Source of the DNA: Solirubrobacter taibaiensis
GTDB taxonomy: Bacteria > Actinomycetota > Thermoleophilia > Solirubrobacterales > Solirubrobacteraceae
DNA: 64,000 bases
Direction of reading: 5' to 3'
Assembly: GCA_027587225.1 (NCBI GenBank)
Contig: JAPDDQ010000035.1
Coordinates: 22,542 to 86,541, forward strand
A model generated the notes under the pieces. It saw only the letters and a program-made list of their open reading frames with translations. It was not told the DNA's origin and did no database searches. Below, one piece after another: positions 1-7,160 of the stretch. The position numbers and the translations under genes were made by a program. Every line of letters begins with the position of its first letter. Position 1 is the stretch's first letter.

Positions 1-2
1 GC

Positions 3-1334
3 GCCCACGGGTTCTTCGAGGTCACCAACGACGTCAGCCAGTTCACGAAGGCTGGTCTGTTCCAGCCCGGGATGCGCACCGAGATGTTCGCGCGCTTCTC
101 GACGGTGGCCGGCGAGCAGGGCTTCGCCGACACCGTCCGCGACCCCCGCGGCTTCGCGCTGAAGTTCTACACCGAGCAGGGCAACTACGACCTGGTCGGC
201 AACAACACGCCGGTGTTCTTCGTCCGCGACGCGTCGAAGTTCCAGGACTTCATCCACTCCCAGAAGCGCCTGCCGGACACCGGGATGCGCTCCAACGACA
301 TGCAGTGGGACTTCTGGACGCTCTCACCGGAGTCCGCGCACCAGGTGCTGATCCTGATGTCGGATCGCGGCATCCCGCGCAGCTTCCGGAACATGCACGG
401 CTTCGGCAGCCACACGTTCAGCTGGATGAACGCGGGCGGCGAGAAGTTCTTCGTCAAGTACGCCTTCAAGACCGCGCAGGGCATCGAGAACTTCACGCAG
501 GAGGAGGGCGACGCGATGTCCGCGGAGGACCCGGACTTCCATCGCCGTGACCTGCGCAAGGCGATCGACGCGGGCGACCACCCCGAATGGCGCCTGATGG
601 TTCAGGTGATGCCCTTCGCGGAGGCGGCCGACTACCGCTTCAACCCGTTCGACCTGACGAAGGTCTGGCCGCACGGCGACTACCCGGAGATCGAGGTCGG
701 ACGGATGGTGCTCGACCGCAACCCGGCGAACTTCTTCGCCGAGGTCGAGCAGGCCGGCTTCTCGCCCGCGAACCTCGTGCCCGGCATCGGCCTGAGCCCG
801 GACAAGATGCTGATGGGGCGGATCTTCTCCTACCACGACACGCATCTGCACCGGATCGGCGCCAACCACGAGCAGCTGCCGATCAACGCGCCCAAGTCCG
901 AGGTCAACTCGTACAACAAGGACGGGCACATGACCTACAAGCACTCGGGTGACCAGCCGGTGTACGCCCCGAATTCGCACGGGGGCCCGATGGCCGACCC
1001 GGCGCTCGGCATGGACATCGGCTGGTCGGTCGAGGGCGCGGAGATCGGCCGCTACGCGAACGCCAAGCACGCCGAGGACGACGACTTCGGCCAGGCCGGC
1101 ACGCTCTACCGCGAGGTCATGAGCGACATGGACCGGGACCACCTGGTCAGCAACATCGTCGGCCACGCGAGCGACGAGGTGGCGACGGAGACGCAGGAGC
1201 GCGTCGTCGCCTATTGGAGCTCGGTCGACGCCGAGCTGGGCTCGCGGGTGGCGAGCGGGCTCGGCGTCAACCAGCGCCAAGGACGGTTCGCGCGCTCGAG
1301 CCAGACAGTGGCCGAGCACGCGAACCGAGCGTAA
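3..1334 (+). CDS. katA: Monofunctional haem catalase, 5' end missing
   Basis: Breaks hydrogen peroxide into water and oxygen in the cytoplasm. The reading frame is open from the left edge, so the first 40 to 50 residues lie outside the window; 443 residues are present of the usual 480 to 500. The first visible residues read AHGFFEVTND, which contains the catalytic distal His (codon 6-8). RFSTVAGE and NNTPVFFVRD follow, with the catalytic Asn region. The proximal haem-ligand Tyr lies in RIFSYHDTHLHR (codon 831-833). Length and ending suggest a small-subunit clade-3 catalase without a C-terminal flavodoxin-like domain. Its TAA stop directly abuts the stop of the convergent cheY. Family assignment is secure; the gene symbol could differ. 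Confidence 0.96.
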   Translation, partial: AHGFFEVTNDVSQFTKAGLFQPGMRTEMFARFSTVAGEQGFADTVRDPRGFALKFYTEQGNYDLVGNNTPVFFVRDASKFQDFIHSQKRLPDTGMRSNDMQWDFWTLSPESAHQVLILMSDRGIPRSFRNMHGFGSHTFSWMNAGGEKFFVKYAFKTAQGIENFTQEEGDAMSAEDPDFHRRDLRKAIDAGDHPEWRLMVQVMPFAEAADYRFNPFDLTKVWPHGDYPEIEVGRMVLDRNPANFFAEVEQAGFSPANLVPGIGLSPDKMLMGRIFSYHDTHLHRIGANHEQLPINAPKSEVNSYNKDGHMTYKHSGDQPVYAPNSHGGPMADPALGMDIGWSVEGAEIGRYANAKHAEDDDFGQAGTLYREVMSDMDRDHLVSNIVGHASDEVATETQERVVAYWSSVDAELGSRVASGLGVNQRQGRFARSSQTVAEHANRA

Positions 1335-1694
1335 CTACGCCAGGGCCTTCGCGACCGCTTCCTGCACGCGGTCGGCCTTGAACGGCTTCACGACGAAGTC
1401 GCGAGCGCCGAGCTTGATCGACTCCATGACCTTCGACTCCTGGCCGAGCGCGGAGCACATGATCACGCGCGCGGTCGGGTCGAGGCTCATGATCTCGGAG
1501 AGGGCGGTCAGGCCGTCCTTCTCGGGCATGGTGATGTCGAGCGTGGCGAGATCAGGCTTGAGCGCCTGGAACTGATCGACGGCCTCTTGGCCGTTCGTGG
1601 CTTCGGCGATCACTTCGTGACCCGCCTTGGTGAGAGCGTCCGACACCATCTTGCGCATGAACGCGGCATCGTCGACGACGAGAACGCGGGCCAT
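1335..1694 (-). CDS. cheY: Chemotaxis response regulator CheY
   Basis: Single-domain receiver of 119 residues that carries phosphoryl signal from CheA to the flagellar or other motor. Acidic pair D8-D9, phospho-acceptor D53 in LATLDITMPEKDG, a Ser in MCSALGQ and the conserved Lys in VVKPF are all present. There is no output domain. The start is the ATG at 1692-1694, because an AGGAGGT ribosome site lies about 8 bases upstream and the receiver fold begins at once; a longer open frame upstream is not needed. It is the last gene of the cheA-cheC-cheD-cheY operon, one base after the cheD stop. The close CheC/CheD context fits the Bacillus-type CheY. Confidence 0.93.
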   Translation of the reverse strand: MARVLVVDDAAFMRKMVSDALTKAGHEVIAEATNGQEAVDQFQALKPDLATLDITMPEKDGLTALSEIMSLDPTARVIMCSALGQESKVMESIKLGARDFVVKPFKADRVQEAVAKALA

Positions 1695-1695
1695 C

Positions 1696-2229
1696 TCAGG
1701 CCACCTCCTGGAGTACACGTGACTTGGGGGAAATTGCAGAAACTGCGGGGTACAGCTGCTCGTCCTTCGAGCCTGCCTTGCGGACGGTGACGACACCGGT
1801 GATCGGGTCGACCCGGACCGTGCGGCCCTTGGTGCCGCCGGTGTCCTCGGCGTGAATGCGGATCCGCTCGGCGGCCAGCGCGGCCTTGACCGCAGCCGCG
1901 TTGCGGACGCCGACTTCGAGCGTGGAGCCCGCGCCGGCGAACATGCTCGCGCCGCCGACGACGATCGCTTCGAGCATCGGCTTGCGGCCGCCGAGCGCGA
2001 CCACCTGCCGGAGCAGCTCAGGCACCGCCTTGTCGGCGAACTTGAGCGGGTTCAGGTCTTTGTTGTGCCCGTCGGCCGCCGGCAGCACGATGTGTGCGAG
2101 GCCGGCGACACCCTTGCGGCGGTCCAGCAGCACGAGGCCGATGCAGGAGCCGAGTCCGAGCGCGACGAGCGAGTCCCCGGGCGTACCCGAGGCGCACAGC
2201 TCGCCCATGCGTGCCATCAGATCGCTCAT
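1696..2229 (-). CDS. cheD: Chemoreceptor glutamine deamidase CheD
   Basis: CheD deamidates Gln residues on chemoreceptors and, with CheC, takes part in adaptation. The 177-residue protein has the catalytic Cys in LGLGSCIGLVLLD (C29) and the His in GLAHIVLP (H46), followed by the GGASMFAG segment typical of the family. The ATG at 2227-2229 was chosen because it overlaps the cheC stop by four bases (ATGA), which indicates translational coupling. Longer upstream translation would run inside cheC. Deamidase and CheC-binding roles are known for the family; which receptors it acts on cannot be seen because no receptor gene is in the window. Confidence 0.92.
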   Translation of the reverse strand: MSDLMARMGELCASGTPGDSLVALGLGSCIGLVLLDRRKGVAGLAHIVLPAADGHNKDLNPLKFADKAVPELLRQVVALGGRKPMLEAIVVGGASMFAGAGSTLEVGVRNAAAVKAALAAERIRIHAEDTGGTKGRTVRVDPITGVVTVRKAGSKDEQLYPAVSAISPKSRVLQEVA

Positions 2230-2816
2230 GCGACGCCAATGCGCTCGAGCAGCTCCTCCGCGCCACCGTGATCGGGGACGAGGAGGAAGACGATCGAGCA
2301 ATCCTCGCCCTCGATGACGAGGCTCGAGTCCAGCAACAGGGTGCGATCACTCGCGGCGGCGCGCACGGCCAGCACCGACTCGACGATCGCGCCGAGGAAG
2401 TCGGTGACGGTCGCGGGCGGCGTGGGCTCGATCTCGAGCCCGGTCATGCCGGCGAGGGCGTTCAGGTAGGACGTGCCGACGACGTTGCCGATCTCGCCCA
2501 GCGCCGACGGCGCGAGGTCCGAGTGCGGCTCGAGGCCGAGCATGACGCAGATCTTCTCCGCGTTCTCGGGCGTGAGCAGCATCAGCACCGTGGCGGGCAG
2601 CTCGCCCTCCACGCCGAGCATGATGCCCGTGATCTCCAGCTCGGGCGCCCCGAGCTGATCGACGGCGTCAGCCATCGGCAGGACACGCGCGTCCGGCACC
2701 GCCAGGTCGATCGAACGACCCAGCATCTCCGACAGAGCGGTCGAAGCCGTACCGGCCCCGATGTTGGCCAGCTCACGCAGCGCGTCGAGCTGTACCTCGT
2801 TGTATTGAGCGCTCAC
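2226..2816 (-). CDS. cheC: CheY-P phosphatase CheC
   Basis: CheC removes phosphate from CheY and binds CheD. Both copies of the phosphatase signature are present in the 196 residues: DALRELANIG near residues 11-20 and SALGEIGNVVG near 104-114, each with the Glu and Asn that position the attacking water. Having two intact sites resembles CheC rather than the single-site or adhesin-associated relatives. The gene overlaps cheA by four bases upstream and cheD by four downstream, so the three proteins are probably made in fixed ratio. The ATG start gives the expected family length. Confidence 0.92.
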   Translation of the reverse strand: MSAQYNEVQLDALRELANIGAGTASTALSEMLGRSIDLAVPDARVLPMADAVDQLGAPELEITGIMLGVEGELPATVLMLLTPENAEKICVMLGLEPHSDLAPSALGEIGNVVGTSYLNALAGMTGLEIEPTPPATVTDFLGAIVESVLAVRAAASDRTLLLDSSLVIEGEDCSIVFLLVPDHGGAEELLERIGVA

Positions 2817-4777
2817 GCGACTCCTTCCGCGACGGCGTCGCAGTCGACGATCAGGGCGATCTGCCCGTCTGATAGGACGGCAGCGCCCGAGAGGGCCGAG
2901 CCGTCGGCAACTTCGGGCGGGAGCGGGCGCGTGACCAGCTCGCGCTGCCCGTCCATGGCGGAGACGGCGAACGCGAGGCGCACGCCGTTGCCGCGGACGA
3001 TCACGGCGAACGCCGCGCCGTCGGCGCGCGATCCGCCGTACTGCTCGGACGCGTCCACCAGCGGCATCACGCCGTCGGGCATCACCAGCATGCGACGGCC
3101 CGCGACGGACCGCACGGTCTGGTCCGCGAGGCGCACGGTGCGCTCGATGCGGTCGAGCGGGATCGCGAACGCGCGCCCGTCGGCCTGCACGAGCAGCGCG
3201 GCCATGATCGCCAGCGTCAGCGGCAGGCGGATCTCGGACGTGGTGCCCTCGCCCTGCACGGACGTCATCGTCACCTCGCCGCCGAGGCCGCGGATGGCGA
3301 CCCGCACGGCGTCCATGCCGACGCCGCGGCCGGAGATGTCGGACGTGACGTCGGAGGTCGAGAAGCCCGGGTGAAACAGCAGTTCGGTGGCGCGCGCCAT
3401 GTCGATGGCGTCGACGGCTTCGGCGCTGATCAGCCCGCGCTCGAACGCCTTCTGGGCGACGCGGGCGGGATCGACGCCGCGACCGTCGTCCTTGACGGAG
3501 ATGACGACGTTGCCACCGGCGTGTCGCGCGGCGATCTCCAGCCGGCCCGTCTCGGGCTTGCCGGCGGCGCGGCGCTCCTCCGGCCCCTCGAGGCCGTGGT
3601 CGAGCGAGTTGCGGATGAGGTGCACGAGCGGGTCGCCGAGCGAGTCCACGACGCTGCGATCCAGCTCCGTGTCTTTGCCGACGAGCTCCAGCTCGACCTG
3701 CTTGGAAAGCTTGACGGAGAGGTCGCGTACGAGCCGCGGGAACCGCAGCAGCACGGCCTCGACCGGGATCATGCGGACCTGCATGACCATCGCCTGCAGC
3801 GCATGGCTCGTGCGGGTCAGCGCCTGGAGCGCCTGCGGGAGGCCCGGGATGTCGGCCTTGGCGGCGAGGCCCTCGACGTGCGTGCGGTTCAGGACGAGCT
3901 CACCCATGGCGTGCATGAGCTGGTCCAGGCGCTCGGCGTCGACGCGCACCGTCGACGACCCGTGGTTGGAAGAGCGCGGTGCGGCCGCCCGAGTCTCCGA
4001 CGCCGCCGTGGCCGGGAGCTCTTCCGGCGCGTCGAGCGCCGCGTCCGGGACCGCTTCCGTGGTTTCGGTGTCCTCGACCTCGGCGACCGAGGCGGCGGCT
4101 TCGGCCAGTTCCGCGTCGGTGCGGTCGCTCACGAGCCAGGCGACGACCTGGGACCCGGTGAAGCCCTCGACGTCGTCGGGCGCCGGCAGGCAGGCCAGCG
4201 TCTCGCCCAGCTCGGCCAGCGTGGAGAGGATCATGTACGCGCGGACCGAGGGGATCGAGGCGTCGGCGGCCAGCGTGGCCAGCACCTGCACGACGCGTCG
4301 GCCCTGGGCAAGCTCGCCCAGGTCGACCGGCGGCTGGATGACCGTCGCGTCGACGGCCTTCGCCTCGTCCGGTCCGTCCGGAGCAGGCGCCTCGTCATCG
4401 CGCACCAGGGTGCGCAGACGGACGATCAGCGGTTCGGGGGTGATCGCCTCGAAGCCGCCGCTCTCGATCGCGTCGACGGCGGCCTCGAGCGCATCCAGGC
4501 ACTCGAGCAGCACGTCGACCGCGGAGCGTTCGAGCCCGCCCTTGCGCTGGCGCAGGAGCTCGAACACGTCTTCCATCTCGTGCGTGAGCGCCGCCATGCC
4601 GGCGAAGCCCATCGTCGCGCTCATGCCTTTGAGCGAATGTGCGATGCGGAAGATCTCGTCGACGGTCGCCTGATCGTCAGGCGTCTCCTCGATGCGCACC
4701 ACGGCAAGATTGAGCTCCTGGAGGTGCTCCCGGCCCTCGGCCAGGAACATCGGGAGATATTCGGCGGTCTCGTCCAC
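2813..4777 (-). CDS. cheA: Chemotaxis histidine kinase CheA
   Basis: Receptor-coupled kinase of 654 residues. Order of domains: Hpt with phosphorylated H47 in IFRIAHSLKGM; a linker and CheY-binding P2-like region (about 150-235); an acidic/Ala-rich linker; P3 dimerisation helices from about 275; the P4 ATPase with N box (LIRNSLDHGLE), G1 box (DDGRGVD) and G2 box (GRGVGMD); and a C-terminal CheW-like P5 domain. The start is GTG at 4775-4777 with an AGAGG site about 8 bases upstream. It heads the operon cheA-cheC-cheD-cheY. No cheW, cheB, cheR or receptor gene lies nearby, so the remaining parts must be elsewhere. Confidence 0.96.
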   Translation of the reverse strand: MDETAEYLPMFLAEGREHLQELNLAVVRIEETPDDQATVDEIFRIAHSLKGMSATMGFAGMAALTHEMEDVFELLRQRKGGLERSAVDVLLECLDALEAAVDAIESGGFEAITPEPLIVRLRTLVRDDEAPAPDGPDEAKAVDATVIQPPVDLGELAQGRRVVQVLATLAADASIPSVRAYMILSTLAELGETLACLPAPDDVEGFTGSQVVAWLVSDRTDAELAEAAASVAEVEDTETTEAVPDAALDAPEELPATAASETRAAAPRSSNHGSSTVRVDAERLDQLMHAMGELVLNRTHVEGLAAKADIPGLPQALQALTRTSHALQAMVMQVRMIPVEAVLLRFPRLVRDLSVKLSKQVELELVGKDTELDRSVVDSLGDPLVHLIRNSLDHGLEGPEERRAAGKPETGRLEIAARHAGGNVVISVKDDGRGVDPARVAQKAFERGLISAEAVDAIDMARATELLFHPGFSTSDVTSDISGRGVGMDAVRVAIRGLGGEVTMTSVQGEGTTSEIRLPLTLAIMAALLVQADGRAFAIPLDRIERTVRLADQTVRSVAGRRMLVMPDGVMPLVDASEQYGGSRADGAAFAVIVRGNGVRLAFAVSAMDGQRELVTRPLPPEVADGSALSGAAVLSDGQIALIVDCDAVAEGVA

Positions 4778-4835
4778 GACCTCTTTGGTCGGCGGCAGCG
4801 CGCGATTCTTTCATCCTGTTATGGCAAAAGTTCAC

Positions 4836-5504
4836 TCAAGGGCCCTCAAACCTCAGGCCCACCCCCCGGACCGTGACCACATGCGTGGGTGAGCGGGCGT
4901 CATCGCCGAGCTTGCGCCGCAGCGCGACGACGTTCATGTCCAGCGTCTTGTTCGAGCCTTGCCATCCGCCGTCCCAGACGGCGTCCATGACCTCTTCGCG
5001 CGTGACCGTGCGGCCCGCGTTGGCCACCAGGAACGTGAGCAGGTCGAACTCGCGCGGGCTCAGGTGCAGCTCGCTGTCCCCGTGCCAGGCGCGCCGCGCG
5101 AGCTTGTCCACCTTCACGTCGCCGGCGCTCACCGCGTCGGGGGCGGAGCGGCGCAGGTGCGCCCGCACGCGCGCCAGCAGTTCCTGGAGCCGGAACGGCT
5201 TGGCCACGTAGTCGTCGGCGCCGGCGTCCAGGCCCGTGATGGCGTCGATCTCGTTCACGCGGCCGGTGAGCATCATGATCGGCACCCCGGGGCGGGAGGC
5301 GCGGATCCGCCGGCAGACCTCGATCCCGTCGAGGCCCGGCATCTCGACGTCGAGGATCACGAGCGCGTGGTCGCCACCGACGCCGATCCGCTCGGCCTCC
5401 AGCCCGTCGCGGGCCTCGTCGACGATGTAGCCCTCCTGGCGCAGCACGTGCGTGAGCGAGAGCCGCGTCCCATCCTCGTCCTCCGCCACCAGTACCCGCG
5501 TCAC
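4836..5504 (-). CDS. OmpR/PhoB-family response regulator
   Basis: Transcription regulator of 222 residues with an N-terminal receiver (acidic cluster AEDEDG, phospho-acceptor D52 in ALVILDVEMPG, Lys in YVAKPF near 102) and a C-terminal winged helix recognisable from LSPREFDLLTFL and RGVGLRFE. The start is taken as GTG at 5502-5504, where the receiver strand begins; the earlier in-frame start lies inside the upstream kinase-like gene. Only ten bases separate it from the stop of that gene, so the two are cotranscribed. It is probably the output of a short relay that also includes the divergent hybrid kinase. Target genes are unknown. Confidence 0.9.
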   Translation of the reverse strand: MTRVLVAEDEDGTRLSLTHVLRQEGYIVDEARDGLEAERIGVGGDHALVILDVEMPGLDGIEVCRRIRASRPGVPIMMLTGRVNEIDAITGLDAGADDYVAKPFRLQELLARVRAHLRRSAPDAVSAGDVKVDKLARRAWHGDSELHLSPREFDLLTFLVANAGRTVTREEVMDAVWDGGWQGSNKTLDMNVVALRRKLGDDARSPTHVVTVRGVGLRFEGP

Positions 5505-5514
5505 GTCGGCGATG

Positions 5515-6075
5515 TTAGGCGTTCGCCAGCGGGAGCAGGACCGTTGTCGGCGCGGGCGCACCCGTCACCGCAAGCCGGACGTGACCGTCCTCGTGGGTGC
5601 TCGCGAACGTCAGCCGCCCGCCGTCCGGCAGGGCGGCGCGAGCGGTCGCCACGATGTCGAGCAGCGTCCATTCCAGGTCGACGGGATCGAGGCACACCAG
5701 TGTGAGCGCGGGCGCGGGGACGTCGACGAGCTCGATCGCGCGGCCCGCGAGACGCTCTCGGCTGGGCCGGGTGGCGGCGATGACCTCGTCGAGGTCGACG
5801 AGCCGCGGTTCGGATGCGCGCGGGCGGCAGTACGTCTGCAGGTGAGCCGTGAGGCTGCCCGCGCGGTGGGCGGCCGTGGAGATGGCCTGCACGTCGACGG
5901 CCAGGCGCTCCGGCAGCGCGGGGTCGGCGAGGGTGAGGTCGGCGAAGCCGAGGATCGCCGTCAGCTGCGTATTCAGGTCGTGCGCGATCTGCCGCGTGAG
6001 CCGCGAGAGCAGGTCGAGCCGGCGGTCGTCCGTCAGGGGCCCGACTGAACGTATGGGCTTATCTGCACTGCTCAA
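5515..6075 (-). CDS. Degenerate histidine kinase, possibly a phosphotransferase
   Basis: About 186 residues with a clear dimerisation/phospho-acceptor helix (RQIAHDLNTQLTAILGFADL, His near residue 32) followed by a region with the outline of a kinase ATPase domain that has lost its key motifs. Where an N box is expected it reads IVATARAALPDGG without the Asn, and the protein ends before any G1 or G2 glycine box. It has no sensor or membrane part. By analogy with Spo0B and ChpT, which have the same architecture, it may pass phosphate rather than bind ATP; that is inference. The start is uncertain: TTG at 6073-6075 avoids overlap with the divergent gene, while GTG at 6121-6123 would overlap it. 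Confidence 0.75.
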   Translation of the reverse strand: MSSADKPIRSVGPLTDDRRLDLLSRLTRQIAHDLNTQLTAILGFADLTLADPALPERLAVDVQAISTAAHRAGSLTAHLQTYCRPRASEPRLVDLDEVIAATRPSRERLAGRAIELVDVPAPALTLVCLDPVDLEWTLLDIVATARAALPDGGRLTFASTHEDGHVRLAVTGAPAPTTVLLPLANA

Positions 6076-6092
6076 GAGGTATATGTGTTCCC

Positions 6093-7160
6093 GTGGATGC
6101 CGAGGCCGACGCGCACGAAGCACTGGCGCGGGCCAACGCGGCGCGCCGGCTGGCCGGCGGCGCCGCGCACGACGTCAACAACGCGCTGACGAGCATCTCC
6201 TCGTACGCGCATCTGGCGCTGAGCCGGCTGGACCCTACGGACTCCGTGTACGCGGACGTGCGCCAGATCGTGCGGTCGGCCGAGCGGGCGGGGAAGCTCG
6301 TCGGCCAGTTGCAGGGGTTCCTCACGGGTGAGCAGACGCCGGCCGGAGCCGTGGACGTCAATCGCTGCGTGCGCGAGGTCGGGCAGCTGCTCGAGGTGGT
6401 GCTCGGGGAGCAGATCGAGCTCGACCTGCAGCTCGCGGGGGCGCTGCCGGTCGTGGAGGTCGGGCACGGCGCGCTCGAGCAGGCGGTGATGCAGCTCGCC
6501 CTGAACGCGCGTGACGCGATGGCGGGCGGCGGACGGCTCGTGGTCTCCACGACGGCCGCCGAGGAGCGGGTGGTGCTCGCGTTCATGGACACCGGCACCG
6601 GGATGGACGCCGAGACGGCGCGGCGCGCGATCGAGCCGTTCTTCACCACCCGGGACGGCGGCCACGCCGTCGGCCTCGGGTTGACGACGGTGCACACGCT
6701 GTGCGAGCGGCTGGGTGGGGAGCTCGAGCTGGAGTCCGCGCCGGGCCTGGGCACGACGGTGCGGATGCACCTGCCGGCCGCGGCGCCGGCGCCCGCTCCG
6801 GCCCCGCGTTCGCTCGGGACGGTCCTGATGGTCGAGGACGAGGAGAGCGTCCGGACCGTGGTCGAGCGGCTGTTGACCGGCGAGGGCTACCGCGTGCTCA
6901 CCGCGGCCTCGGGCGAGGCGGCACTTGATATGGCTGCCGCCGAGCGCGGACCGATCGACCTGCTCGTGAGCGACGTCGTGCTCGGCGGGATCACCGGGCC
7001 CGAGCTGGCGGCGAAGCTCAAGACGCGTCGACCGGCGCTGAAGACGCTGATGATGTCCGGCTACGCGGACGCCGAGACCGGGCCCGCGGACGACTTCCTG
7101 CGCAAGCCCTTCAGCCCATTCGATCTCGCGCGGCGGGTGCGTCGGATCCTCCGGCCCTAG
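6093..7160 (+). CDS. Soluble hybrid histidine kinase with C-terminal receiver
   Basis: Signal kinase of 355 residues without transmembrane or sensor domains. The HisKA helix carries H26 in GGAAHDVNNALTSIS; the ATPase domain is intact, with N box (QLALNARDAM), G1 (DTGTGMD), F box (EPFFTTRDGG) and G2 (GLGLTTVH). A proline/alanine linker leads to a receiver with phospho-acceptor near D294 (LLVSDVVLGG) and the Lys of FLRKPF. The GTG start gives MDAEADAHEA; an AGAGG lies rather far upstream. It is divergent from the degenerate kinase and OmpR regulator genes, and its 3' end overlaps the convergent GGDEF-EAL gene by a shared CTAG. Its input signal is not visible. Confidence 0.9.
   Translation: MDAEADAHEALARANAARRLAGGAAHDVNNALTSISSYAHLALSRLDPTDSVYADVRQIVRSAERAGKLVGQLQGFLTGEQTPAGAVDVNRCVREVGQLLEVVLGEQIELDLQLAGALPVVEVGHGALEQAVMQLALNARDAMAGGGRLVVSTTAAEERVVLAFMDTGTGMDAETARRAIEPFFTTRDGGHAVGLGLTTVHTLCERLGGELELESAPGLGTTVRMHLPAAAPAPAPAPRSLGTVLMVEDEESVRTVVERLLTGEGYRVLTAASGEAALDMAAAERGPIDLLVSDVVLGGITGPELAAKLKTRRPALKTLMMSGYADAETGPADDFLRKPFSPFDLARRVRRILRP

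Noticed and set aside
4778..4835. FliA (sigma-28) promoter before cheA
   Set aside because: GCCATAA resembles the -10 region but no TAAA-type -35 lies at the right distance.
5515..6123. Ordinary sensor histidine kinase
   Set aside because: The ATP-binding N, G1 and G2 boxes cannot be found, so calling it an active kinase is not supported.
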